64,000 nt of DNA, taken from positions 1-64,000 of the forward strand of contig NZ_VKKZ01000025.1 in the NCBI RefSeq assembly GCF_008271745.1, given 5' to 3'. Below are positions 56,226 to 64,000 of the stretch, piece by piece. Origin of the DNA: Rufibacter glacialis (GTDB lineage Bacteria; Bacteroidota; Bacteroidia; Cytophagales; Hymenobacteraceae). The position numbers and the translations under genes are program-made. Position 1 is the stretch's first letter. Every line of letters begins with the position of its first letter. The notes beneath the pieces were generated by a model. That model worked only from the letters and a program-made list of their open reading frames with translations. It searched no databases and was not told the DNA's origin.

Positions 56226-57017
56226 ATGATTTCCCCTGAACTCCACCTTCCTGAATTGCTGAAAACTGCCCAGACCGCAGCCCTAGAAGCTGGCCAGGCT
56301 ATCTTGTCTATCTATGCTTCCGCTGACTTTGAAGTTGAATACAAAGACGACGCTTCTCCCCTCACCCGCGCGGACCAGGCGGCGCACTCGGTGATTAACC
56401 GGCACCTGGCCCCCTTGGGGTTACCCATTCTCTCTGAGGAAGGGGCGCAACTGGCGTATGACCAAAGAACCTTGTGGCCCTGGTACTGGCTGGTAGACCC
56501 TTTAGACGGTACCAAGGAGTTTATCAAACGCAATGGCGAGTTCACTGTGAACATTGCGCTCATGCAGAACACCAAACCGGTGGCCGGCGTAGTCTATGCC
56601 CCCGTTCTGGACACCCTGTATGCCGGCAGCCTTTTCACCGGGGTTTACAAAATAGAGAGAGGAATCTCCCAACCCCTGGCTCCCCTGGCCCAGAAGAGAA
56701 CTTTAGATGCCTTGCGCCAGCTCCCATCGGTCAGAATCATTGCCTCCCGCACCCACAGCACCCCAGAGACAGAGGCCTTCATCCAGCAGTTTCAACAGGT
56801 GGAGTTGGTGAGCATGGGCAGCTCGCTCAAGTTCATGCTACTGGCCGAGCAGAAAGCGGATCTGTACCCGCGGTTTGCACCCACCATGGAATGGGACACC
56901 GCCGCTGCCCACGCGTTGCTTTCGGCTTTGGGGCAGGGCATTTACCTGCCAGACCTTTCCGGAGAGTTAACCTACAACAAGCCTTCTTTGCTCAACCCTT
57001 CGTTCCTGGCCTTTTAA
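56226..57017 (+). CDS. cysQ: 3'(2'),5'-bisphosphate nucleotidase CysQ
   Basis: 263 residues of the inositol-monophosphatase superfamily. Metal-binding motifs ILSEEG (E71, E72), DPLDGTKEF (91-99) and WDTAAAHALL are intact. It hydrolyses PAP, the toxic by-product of sulfotransfer, to AMP. Co-directional with cysC and surely part of the same sulfation unit. Cytosolic. Confidence 0.94.
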   Translation: MISPELHLPELLKTAQTAALEAGQAILSIYASADFEVEYKDDASPLTRADQAAHSVINRHLAPLGLPILSEEGAQLAYDQRTLWPWYWLVDPLDGTKEFIKRNGEFTVNIALMQNTKPVAGVVYAPVLDTLYAGSLFTGVYKIERGISQPLAPLAQKRTLDALRQLPSVRIIASRTHSTPETEAFIQQFQQVELVSMGSSLKFMLLAEQKADLYPRFAPTMEWDTAAAHALLSALGQGIYLPDLSGELTYNKPSLLNPSFLAF

Positions 57018-57183
57018 AAAGGTACGGTTCCTGTGGTTCTGGCTGGCAGTGGGATTTCTTTTGCGCCTGTTTTCTGAAAACCATGCCTAAATCAGGATAG
57101 CTCTCCTGGGCTGGGAAAGCTGGGTTGGTAACTAAGCGGCAAACTTATATCTTCCGGCTTCCATCTATCAAACCAATTCCCGC

Positions 57184-58653
57184 ATGTTGCAGAAGAAATC
57201 CGTGGCGCTGGCTGCCTTGGCCGTATTAACTTCCTTTTACTCCTTTGCCCAGGACAAGGCCTGGCCTGCTATTTTCCAGAAAATCAATGCCGAGGTGCAG
57301 GCCCATTCAAAAGCCTACTCTTCCCTGAAAACAGCCTCAGAGACCATTGGCCACCGCATGACCGGCTCGGAGAACGGGAAAAAGGCCGAGGAATTCGCGT
57401 ACCGCCTCTTCAAAACCTACGGCTTTTCTGATGTGCGCTACCAGCCCTTTGAGGTGGAAAGCTGGAGCCGCGGTAAACTAACGTTACAGGTAGGCTCTGA
57501 GGCGGCGCGCCTGCAACCCATTAAATCCGTGTCACTGGCCCATTCGCCTGTGAAAATAAATCTAACCGGCCAGGTGGTAGACATGGGCAACGGACTGGAA
57601 GCGGATTATAAGGCTAAGCCCAACGCCGTGAAAGGAAAGGTGGCCCTGGTGTACCTAGGCGTGTTGCCGGGCTCGCCCGAAGGCACCCGCAGCCTGCACC
57701 GCTCTGAGAAAACCGCGCTGGCCATCAACAACGGTGCCACCGGCATCATCATTATCAACACCGTGGCCGGCGGTACGCTGCTCACCGGAACGGCCTCTGT
57801 CACGGGCAAGCTGATTCCTATTCCGGCGGTGTGCATTGGCCGCGAAGACGGGATGCGCCTCAAAGAACAGCTGCAGTCACAGCCGCTCACGGCCAAGATA
57901 GACATGACCAACTTCTCAGGCAAGATAAAGGCCCGGAACGTAATCGCCACCCTCAAAGGCACCTCGCTTCCGCAGGAGAAAATAGTGATAGGAGGCCACC
58001 TGGACACCTGGGATTTGGCTACTGGTGCCATTGACAACGGCATAGGGTCTTTCTCCGTGCTGGACATGGCCCGCACCTTTCAGGCGTTGAAGCTGCGCCC
58101 CAAGCGCACCATTGAGTTTGTCATGTTCATGGGCGAAGAGGAAGGTCTGCTGGGCTCAGAGGCCTATATTCAGGAGGCCCAGAAAAACAACACCCTGGCC
58201 CAGATGGCCTTCATGCTCAACTATGACATGACCAATGACCCCAAAGGCTATACCGCCAGCCAGGAAGCCTGCCGCGAGCTGTTCCAGTCTATTGGGGCCA
58301 TCGCGGCCAAGATTGATACCACTTTCCTGAACAGCTTCAGTGCCCGGGCCGGGCTGCACTCAGACCATCAGCCGTTCATGCTGCACGGCATTCCTACGGG
58401 CGGGTCCTCGGGCGGAAAACTGCCTACCGGGGCCGGTGACTGCTACCACGCCGACTGTGATTCCTTTTCCCTGGTCAACGAGCAGCAGCTCAAGAACACC
58501 GTGCGGTTCAGCACCATGTTGTTGTACGGCCTCGCCGATGCAGCCACCATCCCGGCCAAGCGCCTCTCAGACGCTGAAACCAAAGCTTTCCTGCTCCAGA
58601 ACAACCTCAAAGAACCCCTCAAGATAGCCGGCGAATGGCGCTGGAACGACTAA
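57184..58653 (+). CDS. Secreted M28-family metallopeptidase with PA insert
   Basis: 489 residues with a signal peptide (ends FYSFAQ, about residue 22). After an N-terminal region, a protease-associated-type insert (about 110-260) leads to the M28 core: GGHLDTWD, AIDNGIGS, GEEEGLLGS, LNYDMTND and CYHADCDS contain the H, D, E, D/E and H zinc ligands. A glutamate carboxypeptidase or aminopeptidase activity on peptides outside the inner membrane is expected. Its own terminator lies 27 bp after the stop. Confidence 0.93.
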   Translation: MLQKKSVALAALAVLTSFYSFAQDKAWPAIFQKINAEVQAHSKAYSSLKTASETIGHRMTGSENGKKAEEFAYRLFKTYGFSDVRYQPFEVESWSRGKLTLQVGSEAARLQPIKSVSLAHSPVKINLTGQVVDMGNGLEADYKAKPNAVKGKVALVYLGVLPGSPEGTRSLHRSEKTALAINNGATGIIIINTVAGGTLLTGTASVTGKLIPIPAVCIGREDGMRLKEQLQSQPLTAKIDMTNFSGKIKARNVIATLKGTSLPQEKIVIGGHLDTWDLATGAIDNGIGSFSVLDMARTFQALKLRPKRTIEFVMFMGEEEGLLGSEAYIQEAQKNNTLAQMAFMLNYDMTNDPKGYTASQEACRELFQSIGAIAAKIDTTFLNSFSARAGLHSDHQPFMLHGIPTGGSSGGKLPTGAGDCYHADCDSFSLVNEQQLKNTVRFSTMLLYGLADAATIPAKRLSDAETKAFLLQNNLKEPLKIAGEWRWND

Positions 58654-58679
58654 GCTTCAGGGAATAGCTTCAACTACTT

Positions 58680-58742
58680 AACCATTTATCCCCGCTTTGG
58701 GCCTGTTTTTTGAAAACAGGTCCAAAGCGGGGATAAATGGTT
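58680..58742. terminator. Bidirectional terminator
   Basis: Long stem AACCATTTATCCCCGCTTTGG and complement, whose tip CCTGTTTTTTGAAAACAGG is the core of the dispersed palindrome. Between the M28 gene and the frameshifted STAS-like gene. Confidence 0.88.
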
Positions 58743-58823
58743 TTATGCAAAAAGGAAGCACTATTCAAGACGGACTTCCCTGGGCACTTTAACAACACCC
58801 CTTTAGGATAAAGGAAATCTAAG

Positions 58824-59233
58824 CTAGGAAATTTGCAGCCATTGGGCCGCCTCTGTTTCCTGTGAAAAGTTACGGACTTCAAATTTAACGGTTCCCGTGG
58901 TCTGCGCCCGCGTGACCACTGATTCCAGCCCCAGTTGGTGGAACAGGTTATCCGGCAATACCCGGGCTAGTTTCTTTAACCGCGTCTGCGAGAGCAGGCC
59001 ATAGAAAACTCCCGCCACCATTCCTTCGCCTCCGCAGATAAGGCCCCTATGGCCTTGGCGTTGGCCACGGCGTTTTGCACCCCAGAATCACGCAAGGTGT
59101 TAAAGAGCATGGTGCCCCCTGTGATCATTTCTTTCTCATCTACCGGCCGTAGCCATTCTGCCCTCAGCAGGTCTTTCTCCTCATCTACCTCTATGCGGTA
59201 AAAGTCAGATTCATAAAATAGGTAGAAGGCCAT
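58824..59233 (-). pseudogene. Frameshifted STAS-like gene
   Basis: The first frame reads MAFYLFYESDFYRIEVDEEK to AKEWWREFSMACSRRRG and stops near 58976. The second frame, starting in the overlap, continues YGLLSQTRLKKLARVLP to EAAQWLQIS and ends at 58824. Together they align along the paralogue at 53406 (NWVMREM... PLKKFARL... EAAQEWLFS). A single-base loss around 58990-59010 restores one reading frame. Either a decaying gene, a sequencing error or, less likely, programmed frameshifting. Confidence 0.7.
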
Positions 59234-59514
59234 GGCAGCGACAATTGGTAATTAGGTAGGCCAAAGGTAGAGTTTATATGACAGTTTCCTCGCCCCTCAA
59301 CTCTTTGGGCCCTAACGTGGTAGGCACCTGAATTGGACCAAGCGCCAGGATTCGCCTTTCTTTTAACCCAGTTTGGCAAAATAAAGGAGGTAAACTATCA
59401 GAAAAGCACATTTTCTTCACCTTCCTTGCCAAATTTCTATTATTTCCTTATAAAAATCATTTTTTGGGAACATTTTACCGCTGAAATTACTTCCTTATTA
59501 AAAGCTAAATTTTT

Positions 59515-60360
59515 ATGGGAACCTTTATATGTGCCACCGATTTTTCTTCCCTTGCTGAGAACGCAATTCATTACGCTGATGAGATTGGCCAGCGCATGCA
59601 ATCGCGCATGGTGGTGATGCATACTTTATCTGAACCGGTAGAGGCAGAACTGGTGATGGCGGGTCAGGAACAAGGGGCAGAGGAAGGCAAGGGCAAAAAG
59701 AAAGCGGCCCGCACGCAACTGAAGCGCCTCCTGAGCTACCTGGAGCAGAATGACCACTTGGCTACCTATGACACCAAACTGCGGCAGGGAGAGATTGTCC
59801 CCTCTATCATCACTTTAGCAGAAGAAGAGCGGGCAGATTTTATTGTGCTTGGTTCCGCCTCTAAAAGAGGTGGCAGCATCAGTGAAAGACCGTCTGTCAG
59901 GGCCCAGGTGATTCAGCAGGCACCCTGTCCGGTTTTGGTTGTTCCGGCCCACACGAGCTTTAAGCCCATCAGACGTATGGTGCTGGCCACGGATTTGCGC
60001 GGCTTCTCTCCTTCTGACATGGCCTTGGTTCTACAGTTGGCTTCTTACTTTGGGGCGCAACTGCAGGTGTTGTATGTACTGCCTAAAGAAGAACCCACTA
60101 CCCGGCAGTTTGTGCAAGAAGAACTGGAAAGGATCTGTAAACGCCTCCCCTACGCCCGCACCAGTCAGCACATAGTGGTCAACGCTTCGGTAGAGGAAGG
60201 AATCACAGAGTTCTGCCAGAGCCAGAGAACCGATTTGCTGGTGGTGGGCGCCCACTCCACCCCTGCCTGGCAACAGCTGGTGGGGCCAGAGTTCCAGGAG
60301 CCCACCTATCCGGCGCAGGTGCCCCTGCTGGTGATCCATCCTAAAAAAATCAGATTCTAA
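59515..60360 (+). CDS. Double-domain universal stress protein
   Basis: 281 residues, two Usp domains. The first starts MGTFICATDFSSLAENAIHY and has VLGSASKRGGSISERPSV before CPVLVVPAH, an altered but recognisable nucleotide loop. The second starts RMVLATDLRGFSPSD and ends QVPLLVIHPK. It is distinct from the Usp protein at 21616, with no close similarity beyond the fold. Cytosolic; stress-survival role inferred. Confidence 0.9.
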   Translation: MGTFICATDFSSLAENAIHYADEIGQRMQSRMVVMHTLSEPVEAELVMAGQEQGAEEGKGKKKAARTQLKRLLSYLEQNDHLATYDTKLRQGEIVPSIITLAEEERADFIVLGSASKRGGSISERPSVRAQVIQQAPCPVLVVPAHTSFKPIRRMVLATDLRGFSPSDMALVLQLASYFGAQLQVLYVLPKEEPTTRQFVQEELERICKRLPYARTSQHIVVNASVEEGITEFCQSQRTDLLVVGAHSTPAWQQLVGPEFQEPTYPAQVPLLVIHPKKIRF

Positions 60361-60777
60361 ACGGTAACAAGACTTAGAACATCAAGGTCAAACACCAGGC
60401 GCTGCCTCAAAAGCCGGGGTAATAGGCCTACCTTACCCAGAGAGCAGGATTAATAGCCCGGCCCTCTTTTTTTTTGTAAGGATCTAATCTTTGATTTAAT
60501 TTTCAGTTGGGGTGAAAGGTATTCAATCTGGGATGAAAAACTTGTCAAAATCCATCCATGCCTCAAAAACCTATCAAGTTCCTTGAACCGCTTCTGGGAA
60601 AGGCAAGGTTTGTTCCTGCCCAATGCTCCTTATTATAAGTTGGCCAAGCAAAGGCCAAGTGAGGCTGTCGCCACAAGAGAGTTTTAGACTTCCAGAAAAG
60701 GAGGTCCACGTTGGAAACCTGCACTCTATATTTCTTACTTCAGTGAAGAAAATAATCCAGCCTGAAAGGGAAAGCTT
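60361..60777. other. Intergenic gap
   Basis: 417 bp between the convergent Usp and hemA genes. No gene and no strong hairpin seen. Confidence 0.5.
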
Positions 60778-62046
60778 CTACACAGTCTGAGGCTCCTTCT
60801 CCAGGTTGAACAAGGCACTTAGGCCCTCCATCAAGGCTTCCGACTCCCCGCGCTGGCAGGCGGCCTTCAGTTCCAGCGCCGGCATCTTCACGATCTTGTT
60901 CAGGATGTTCCTGGTAATGGTCTCTACCAGTTCCTTTTCCTGGTGGCTGAGTTGCTTTACATACCGGGCCAGTTCGCGCTGCCGGATTTCCTCTAACCGG
61001 TTCTTGAACTGTTGCAAGGCCGGAGACATGCCCATTTCCTGGGTCCAGGCTGTAAATTCCACCATGGCCTCAGAGATAATTTCCTGCACGGCGGGTATGG
61101 CCCCTAAGCGATTGTCCAGGGCCTCAGTAGCGCGGTTTTTGATGTTGTCCACGTTGTAGACCTTGGTGCCGGCCAGTTGTTCCAAGGCGCTGTCTATGCT
61201 GCGGGGCATGGACAGGTCCACAAAAAACCGGGGGCGTAGGTCTCCTAATTTGGCCACGGCTTCCTTGCTGATAAAGAAATAATCGCCGGGCACCGAGGAA
61301 ATCACCACTTCGGCCGTGGCCATCTCTTCCCAGACGTTCTCCCAGTAAATGGCACGGGCCTGGCATCTCTGGGCCAGGTCAAAGGCTTTGTGGTGGGTGC
61401 GGTTAGCAATGGTGATGTTGCGCACCCTTGATTTCTGGAAGTTGTCACAGACATTGGCTCCTATCTCTCCTACCCCCAGCATGAGTACCTTGGGGTTGTC
61501 CAGGCCTCTGGTGAGTTCTTCCACCAGTTCTACCGTGGCATAAGAGACCGAGGCAGCCCCGTCTTTGAAGCCGGTCTTGTTCACCACGCGTTTGTTCGTG
61601 AAGAAAATGGTGTGCAGCAGTCTGTGCAGGAACGGGCCTACCAAATTAGCCTCCGTAGCCCACTGGTAGGCGTTCTTCACCTGGTTCAGGATCTGCATGT
61701 CCCCTACCACCTGCGACTCCAGGCCCAGGGCCACCTGAAAAAGATGCCGCATGGCGTCCTGGAGATTGGTCAGGTGCTGGAAATAAGGGGCAATCTCCCG
61801 GGTGGCAATAAAGCCTTTCTCTAACGCAATGAGCTTGATAATCTCCTGTGAATAGTCTTTCTCCGCGGCATAATACACCTCTGTGCGGTTGCAGGTAGAG
61901 AGCACCAGCACCTCCTGGGCCGAGGTGAACTCCCTTATTTTATCCAGAAGATTCCGGCATCCTATCTCATTGAGCGCTACTGCTTCACGAACTGCAATAG
62001 GGGCGTGCTTGTACGATAAAGTAAGGGCTTTGAATACGTTCTGCAT
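60778..62046 (-). CDS. hemA: Glutamyl-tRNA reductase HemA
   Basis: 422 residues, first committed step of tetrapyrrole synthesis by the C5 pathway: glutamyl-tRNA to glutamate-1-semialdehyde with NADPH. The catalytic cysteine is C52 in LVLSTCNRTEVYY. SQVVGDMQILNQVKNAYQWA and the Rossmann motif VLMLGVGEIGANVC are typical; a C-terminal dimerisation region follows. The start at 62046 (MQNVFKALTLSYKHAPIAVR) is the family start. It is not in a run with other hem genes. A repeat-rich gap lies upstream. Confidence 0.96.
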   Translation of the reverse strand: MQNVFKALTLSYKHAPIAVREAVALNEIGCRNLLDKIREFTSAQEVLVLSTCNRTEVYYAAEKDYSQEIIKLIALEKGFIATREIAPYFQHLTNLQDAMRHLFQVALGLESQVVGDMQILNQVKNAYQWATEANLVGPFLHRLLHTIFFTNKRVVNKTGFKDGAASVSYATVELVEELTRGLDNPKVLMLGVGEIGANVCDNFQKSRVRNITIANRTHHKAFDLAQRCQARAIYWENVWEEMATAEVVISSVPGDYFFISKEAVAKLGDLRPRFFVDLSMPRSIDSALEQLAGTKVYNVDNIKNRATEALDNRLGAIPAVQEIISEAMVEFTAWTQEMGMSPALQQFKNRLEEIRQRELARYVKQLSHQEKELVETITRNILNKIVKMPALELKAACQRGESEALMEGLSALFNLEKEPQTV

Positions 62047-62187
62047 TGTTTTGACTAAAACCCAAGGCAAATTTCAGCAGAAGCAGCCGCCCTAACTATG
62101 ATATTCGTCAGTTTTGCGGCTAGGATATATCAGTCTATTGGGATGTTTTGAGCCTGATTGCTGGAAAAAGGCCTAAAAACGGCTGGT

Positions 62188-62229
62188 GGCAGAGACACTC
62201 GTAGGACCTCCGGACACTACGAGGTCTTT
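62188..62229 (+). repeat. Inverted-pair element, left copy
   Basis: A 42-bp sequence repeated in opposite orientation at 62384-62425 without mismatch; with one mismatch the match runs 62181-62229. Each copy contains its own 7-bp hairpin (CTCGTAG/CTACGAG). Confidence 0.8.
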
Positions 62230-62383
62230 GGAGCAAGCACTATGGCTGAGGCAGCAGCAGCACCTACCTTTTTTATCACCTCACTTGTTTGTTGTCAAAT
62301 CCGGGTAGATTAAGGACTTGGTTTAATGGCGAGGTCTTAGTCCCCTTCTAAAACATCTTCTCTAAAGTTAGACCAGTAAATCA

Positions 62384-62425
62384 AAAGACCTCGTAGTGTC
62401 CGGAGGTCCTACGAGTGTCTCTGCC
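62384..62425 (-). repeat. Inverted-pair element, right copy
   Basis: Exact reverse complement of 62188-62229, separated by about 155 bp without an ORF. Extends to 62432 with one mismatch. Confidence 0.8.
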
Positions 62426-62692
62426 AACAGCCTTCCAAAGCAAACTGTTTTCCGGCGGTTTTCTATAAACCAGCCGGAAAACTACTGTCACGGGTACAGA
62501 TAAGCTGGCTTCAAAAGCAGGTTCCTCCAGGCGGCCGCACACGAATTGAAGGCTCGCGCCAGTGAAAGCTGCTACATAAATCAAAAGCAATAAACTAGTT
62601 TTAAGCCTGTTCTCTTGAAATCAAGCCCAAAACACATTCACTCATTCTCTCCATCATTCAATCTCTCAATCATTCATTCTCTCACTGAACAC

Positions 62693-63754
62693 TTAGTTCC
62701 GCATTTTGGCCAGCTTCTGGGAGTTCAGGATAAAGATCTTGCTGCCGCGGGTGTCAATGAGCTTTTCGTCTTTGAAGTCGGCGAGGGTACGGATGACGGT
62801 TTCTTTGGAGGCGCCTACAATGCTGGCCAGGTCCTCTCGGGAAATAGACATCTCGGTTACGATTTCCCCTTCTTGCTGGTACTGTTTCTCCAGCAGAATC
62901 AACGCCTCAGCCACCCGTTTGCGCACGGAATTATAGGCCAGTTTCAGGAGCCGGTCTTCGCGGTCGGCCAGGTTATCAGAGAGGATTTTGATGAACTTGT
63001 TAGCCACGTCGCGGTTCTGGTGCAGCAGCGTGAAAAAGTCCTCTTTGGGAATGAGGTACACCTCTGAGTCTTCCAGCGCCATGGCAGATTCACGGTAGGC
63101 GTTTTCCTCCAGTAGATCAAGATAACCAATGAAATCGCCGTCTTTGTAGAGGTTGGTGATGTACTCGCGGCCGTCTTCGTTGGCTTTGTAGGTTTTTACC
63201 TTGCCTTTGCTCAGGAAGAACAGCGCGTTGGGGTATTTGCCCTCTAAAAACAGGTTGTGCTTTTTCTTGAACACCGTTACCCGGCGCTCGTCTGAGATCA
63301 GCTTGTTCAGGTCTTCATAGCCTTTGGCCTCCTGAATGAACTGATCCAGGCCCTGCACGCTCTTCTGGAACTCCGCTTTCAGGAGTTCGTTTTTCTTGAG
63401 GCGCATTTCCACCGCGTCCAGCAATTCCAGGTCATCAAAGGGCTTGGTGAGGTAATCATCAGCGCCCAGTTTCATCCCTTTCCTGAAGTCGTCCTTCTCA
63501 GATTTGGCGGTCAGGAACACGAAGGGAATACTGGAAGTCTCTGGGCTTTTACTCAGCAGGTGCAGTACGCCGTACCCATCCAGCTGCGGCATCATGATGT
63601 CACAGATAATGAGGTCCGGCTGATCCCGGCGGGCCAGGTCTACGCCCACTTTCCCGTTCTCGGCTTCCACCACCTGGTAGTTGGCGAGCGAAAGAATCTC
63701 AGCGGTATTCTCCCTGATTTCCTGGTTGTCTTCTATGAGCAGTATTTTCTTCAT
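62693..63754 (-). CDS. Response regulator fused to a Crp/Fnr-type DNA-binding protein
   Basis: 353 residues. Receiver at 1-120 with phospho-acceptor D52 (IICDIMMPQLDG), FLTAKSE and YLTKPFDD. A linker helix leads to a cyclic-nucleotide-binding-like barrel (about 150-265: FLEGKYPNALFFLSKGKVK, GDFIGYLDLLE) and a Crp-type helix-turn-helix (SISREDLASIVGASKETVIR). It joins two-component phosphorylation to a Crp-like output. The kinase gene lies 2 bp upstream on the same strand, so the pair is an operon. No cysteines for an iron-sulfur cluster are seen. Confidence 0.92.
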   Translation of the reverse strand: MKKILLIEDNQEIRENTAEILSLANYQVVEAENGKVGVDLARRDQPDLIICDIMMPQLDGYGVLHLLSKSPETSSIPFVFLTAKSEKDDFRKGMKLGADDYLTKPFDDLELLDAVEMRLKKNELLKAEFQKSVQGLDQFIQEAKGYEDLNKLISDERRVTVFKKKHNLFLEGKYPNALFFLSKGKVKTYKANEDGREYITNLYKDGDFIGYLDLLEENAYRESAMALEDSEVYLIPKEDFFTLLHQNRDVANKFIKILSDNLADREDRLLKLAYNSVRKRVAEALILLEKQYQQEGEIVTEMSISREDLASIVGASKETVIRTLADFKDEKLIDTRGSKIFILNSQKLAKMRN

Positions 63755-63756
63755 GG

Positions 63757-64000
63757 CTAGGCGGGTTGCGGAAATGAAAGGTGAAAGGTGGTGCCCTGGT
63801 CCAGTGCACTCGTAAAGGTGAGCGCCCCTTCCATGACTTCTACGTATCTTTTGACAATGTTCAGGCCCAGGCCGGTGCCCTGGATGTTGGTGGCGTTCTG
63901 AGCCCTGAAAAACGGGGTAAACAAATGGGTGTGGTCTGGGGTGGGTATCCCGATGCCCTCATCCTGTACCGTGATGGCCACGGAACCGGGGGTAATGGCG
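63757..64000 (-). CDS. Sensor histidine kinase, C-terminal part (cut by window edge)
   Basis: The last 80 residues of a kinase HATPase: VQDEGIGIPTPDHTHLFTPF, then GTGLGLNIVKRYVEVMEG and TTFHLSFP. The frame is open to the right edge, so the gene starts outside. It ends 2 bp before the CheY-Crp fusion gene and is surely its cognate partner. Confidence 0.88.
   Translation of the reverse strand, partial: AITPGSVAITVQDEGIGIPTPDHTHLFTPFFRAQNATNIQGTGLGLNIVKRYVEVMEGALTFTSALDQGTTFHLSFPQPA

Larger units (their letters stand above)
62047..62692. other. Repeat-bearing gap upstream of hemA
   Basis: 646 bp with no gene. It holds the inverted pair at 62188-62229 and 62384-62425, two copies of the dispersed palindrome (62150-62180, 62602-62633) and an ATTC-rich stretch near 62640-62690. 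Confidence 0.6.

Overview
The window looks like a chromosomal stretch of a Bacteroidota bacterium, probably a Hymenobacteraceae relative of Rufibacter, Nibribacter or Pontibacter. The family call is inference from gene content, mid-range GC and general recall, not from a search. The phylum call is better supported: several intergenic regions carry the Bacteroidota -33/-7 promoter pattern (TTG, about 19 bp, TAnnTTTG). No 16S sequence, insertion sequence, integrase, phage gene or CRISPR array is present.

Layout. 1-490: four complete and one cut tandem promoters firing leftwards off the edge, as expected in front of an rRNA operon. 918-12163 (minus strand): a six-PAS histidine kinase, a degenerate/intact amidohydrolase pair, an APC permease and two paralogous small envelope proteins. 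12347-18293 (plus): SbcD, catalase, a threonine/serine dehydratase-like enzyme and a zinc alcohol dehydrogenase. 18400-28624: WD40 protein, M28 peptidase, outer-membrane protein, universal stress protein, STAS-like protein, HNH protein, MFS exporter, LolD-like ATPase and SucC. 29646-35566: a compact amide-bond-forming cluster (esterase, RimK-like ATP-grasp, YbdK/GCS2 ligase, class I glutamine amidotransferase, second ATP-grasp-like protein) plus a divergent esterase. This is the best candidate for an uncharacterised biosynthetic system. 35812-42970: Ohr, tRNA-Arg(CCG), small orphan genes, a PAS kinase divergent from a CheY-like regulator, a 36-residue basic protein and an ankyrin protein. 43157-46692: type II NADH dehydrogenase and small envelope proteins. 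47811-51356: three stress-type PRC-barrel/DUF2382 genes in a row. 51693-57017: GH26 lipoprotein, STAS-like and DinB proteins, then a sulfation set (sulfotransferase, APS kinase, CysQ). 57184-64000: secreted M28 peptidase, a frameshifted STAS-like gene, universal stress protein, HemA, and a CheY-Crp fusion regulator with a kinase cut by the right edge.

Themes. Stress and envelope functions dominate (catalase, Ohr, two double-Usp proteins, DUF2382 proteins, DinB). Gene ends are often marked by long, nearly perfect hairpins. Intergenic DNA carries three kinds of repeat: a dispersed imperfect palindrome of about 30 bp that mostly reads in one direction, degenerate heptamer repeats around the LolD-like gene, and a 42-bp inverted pair upstream of hemA.

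Limits. Everything was read by eye from sequence. Family names come from motifs; residue positions were counted by hand and may be off by one or two. Substrates are not claimed where only the family can be recognised.
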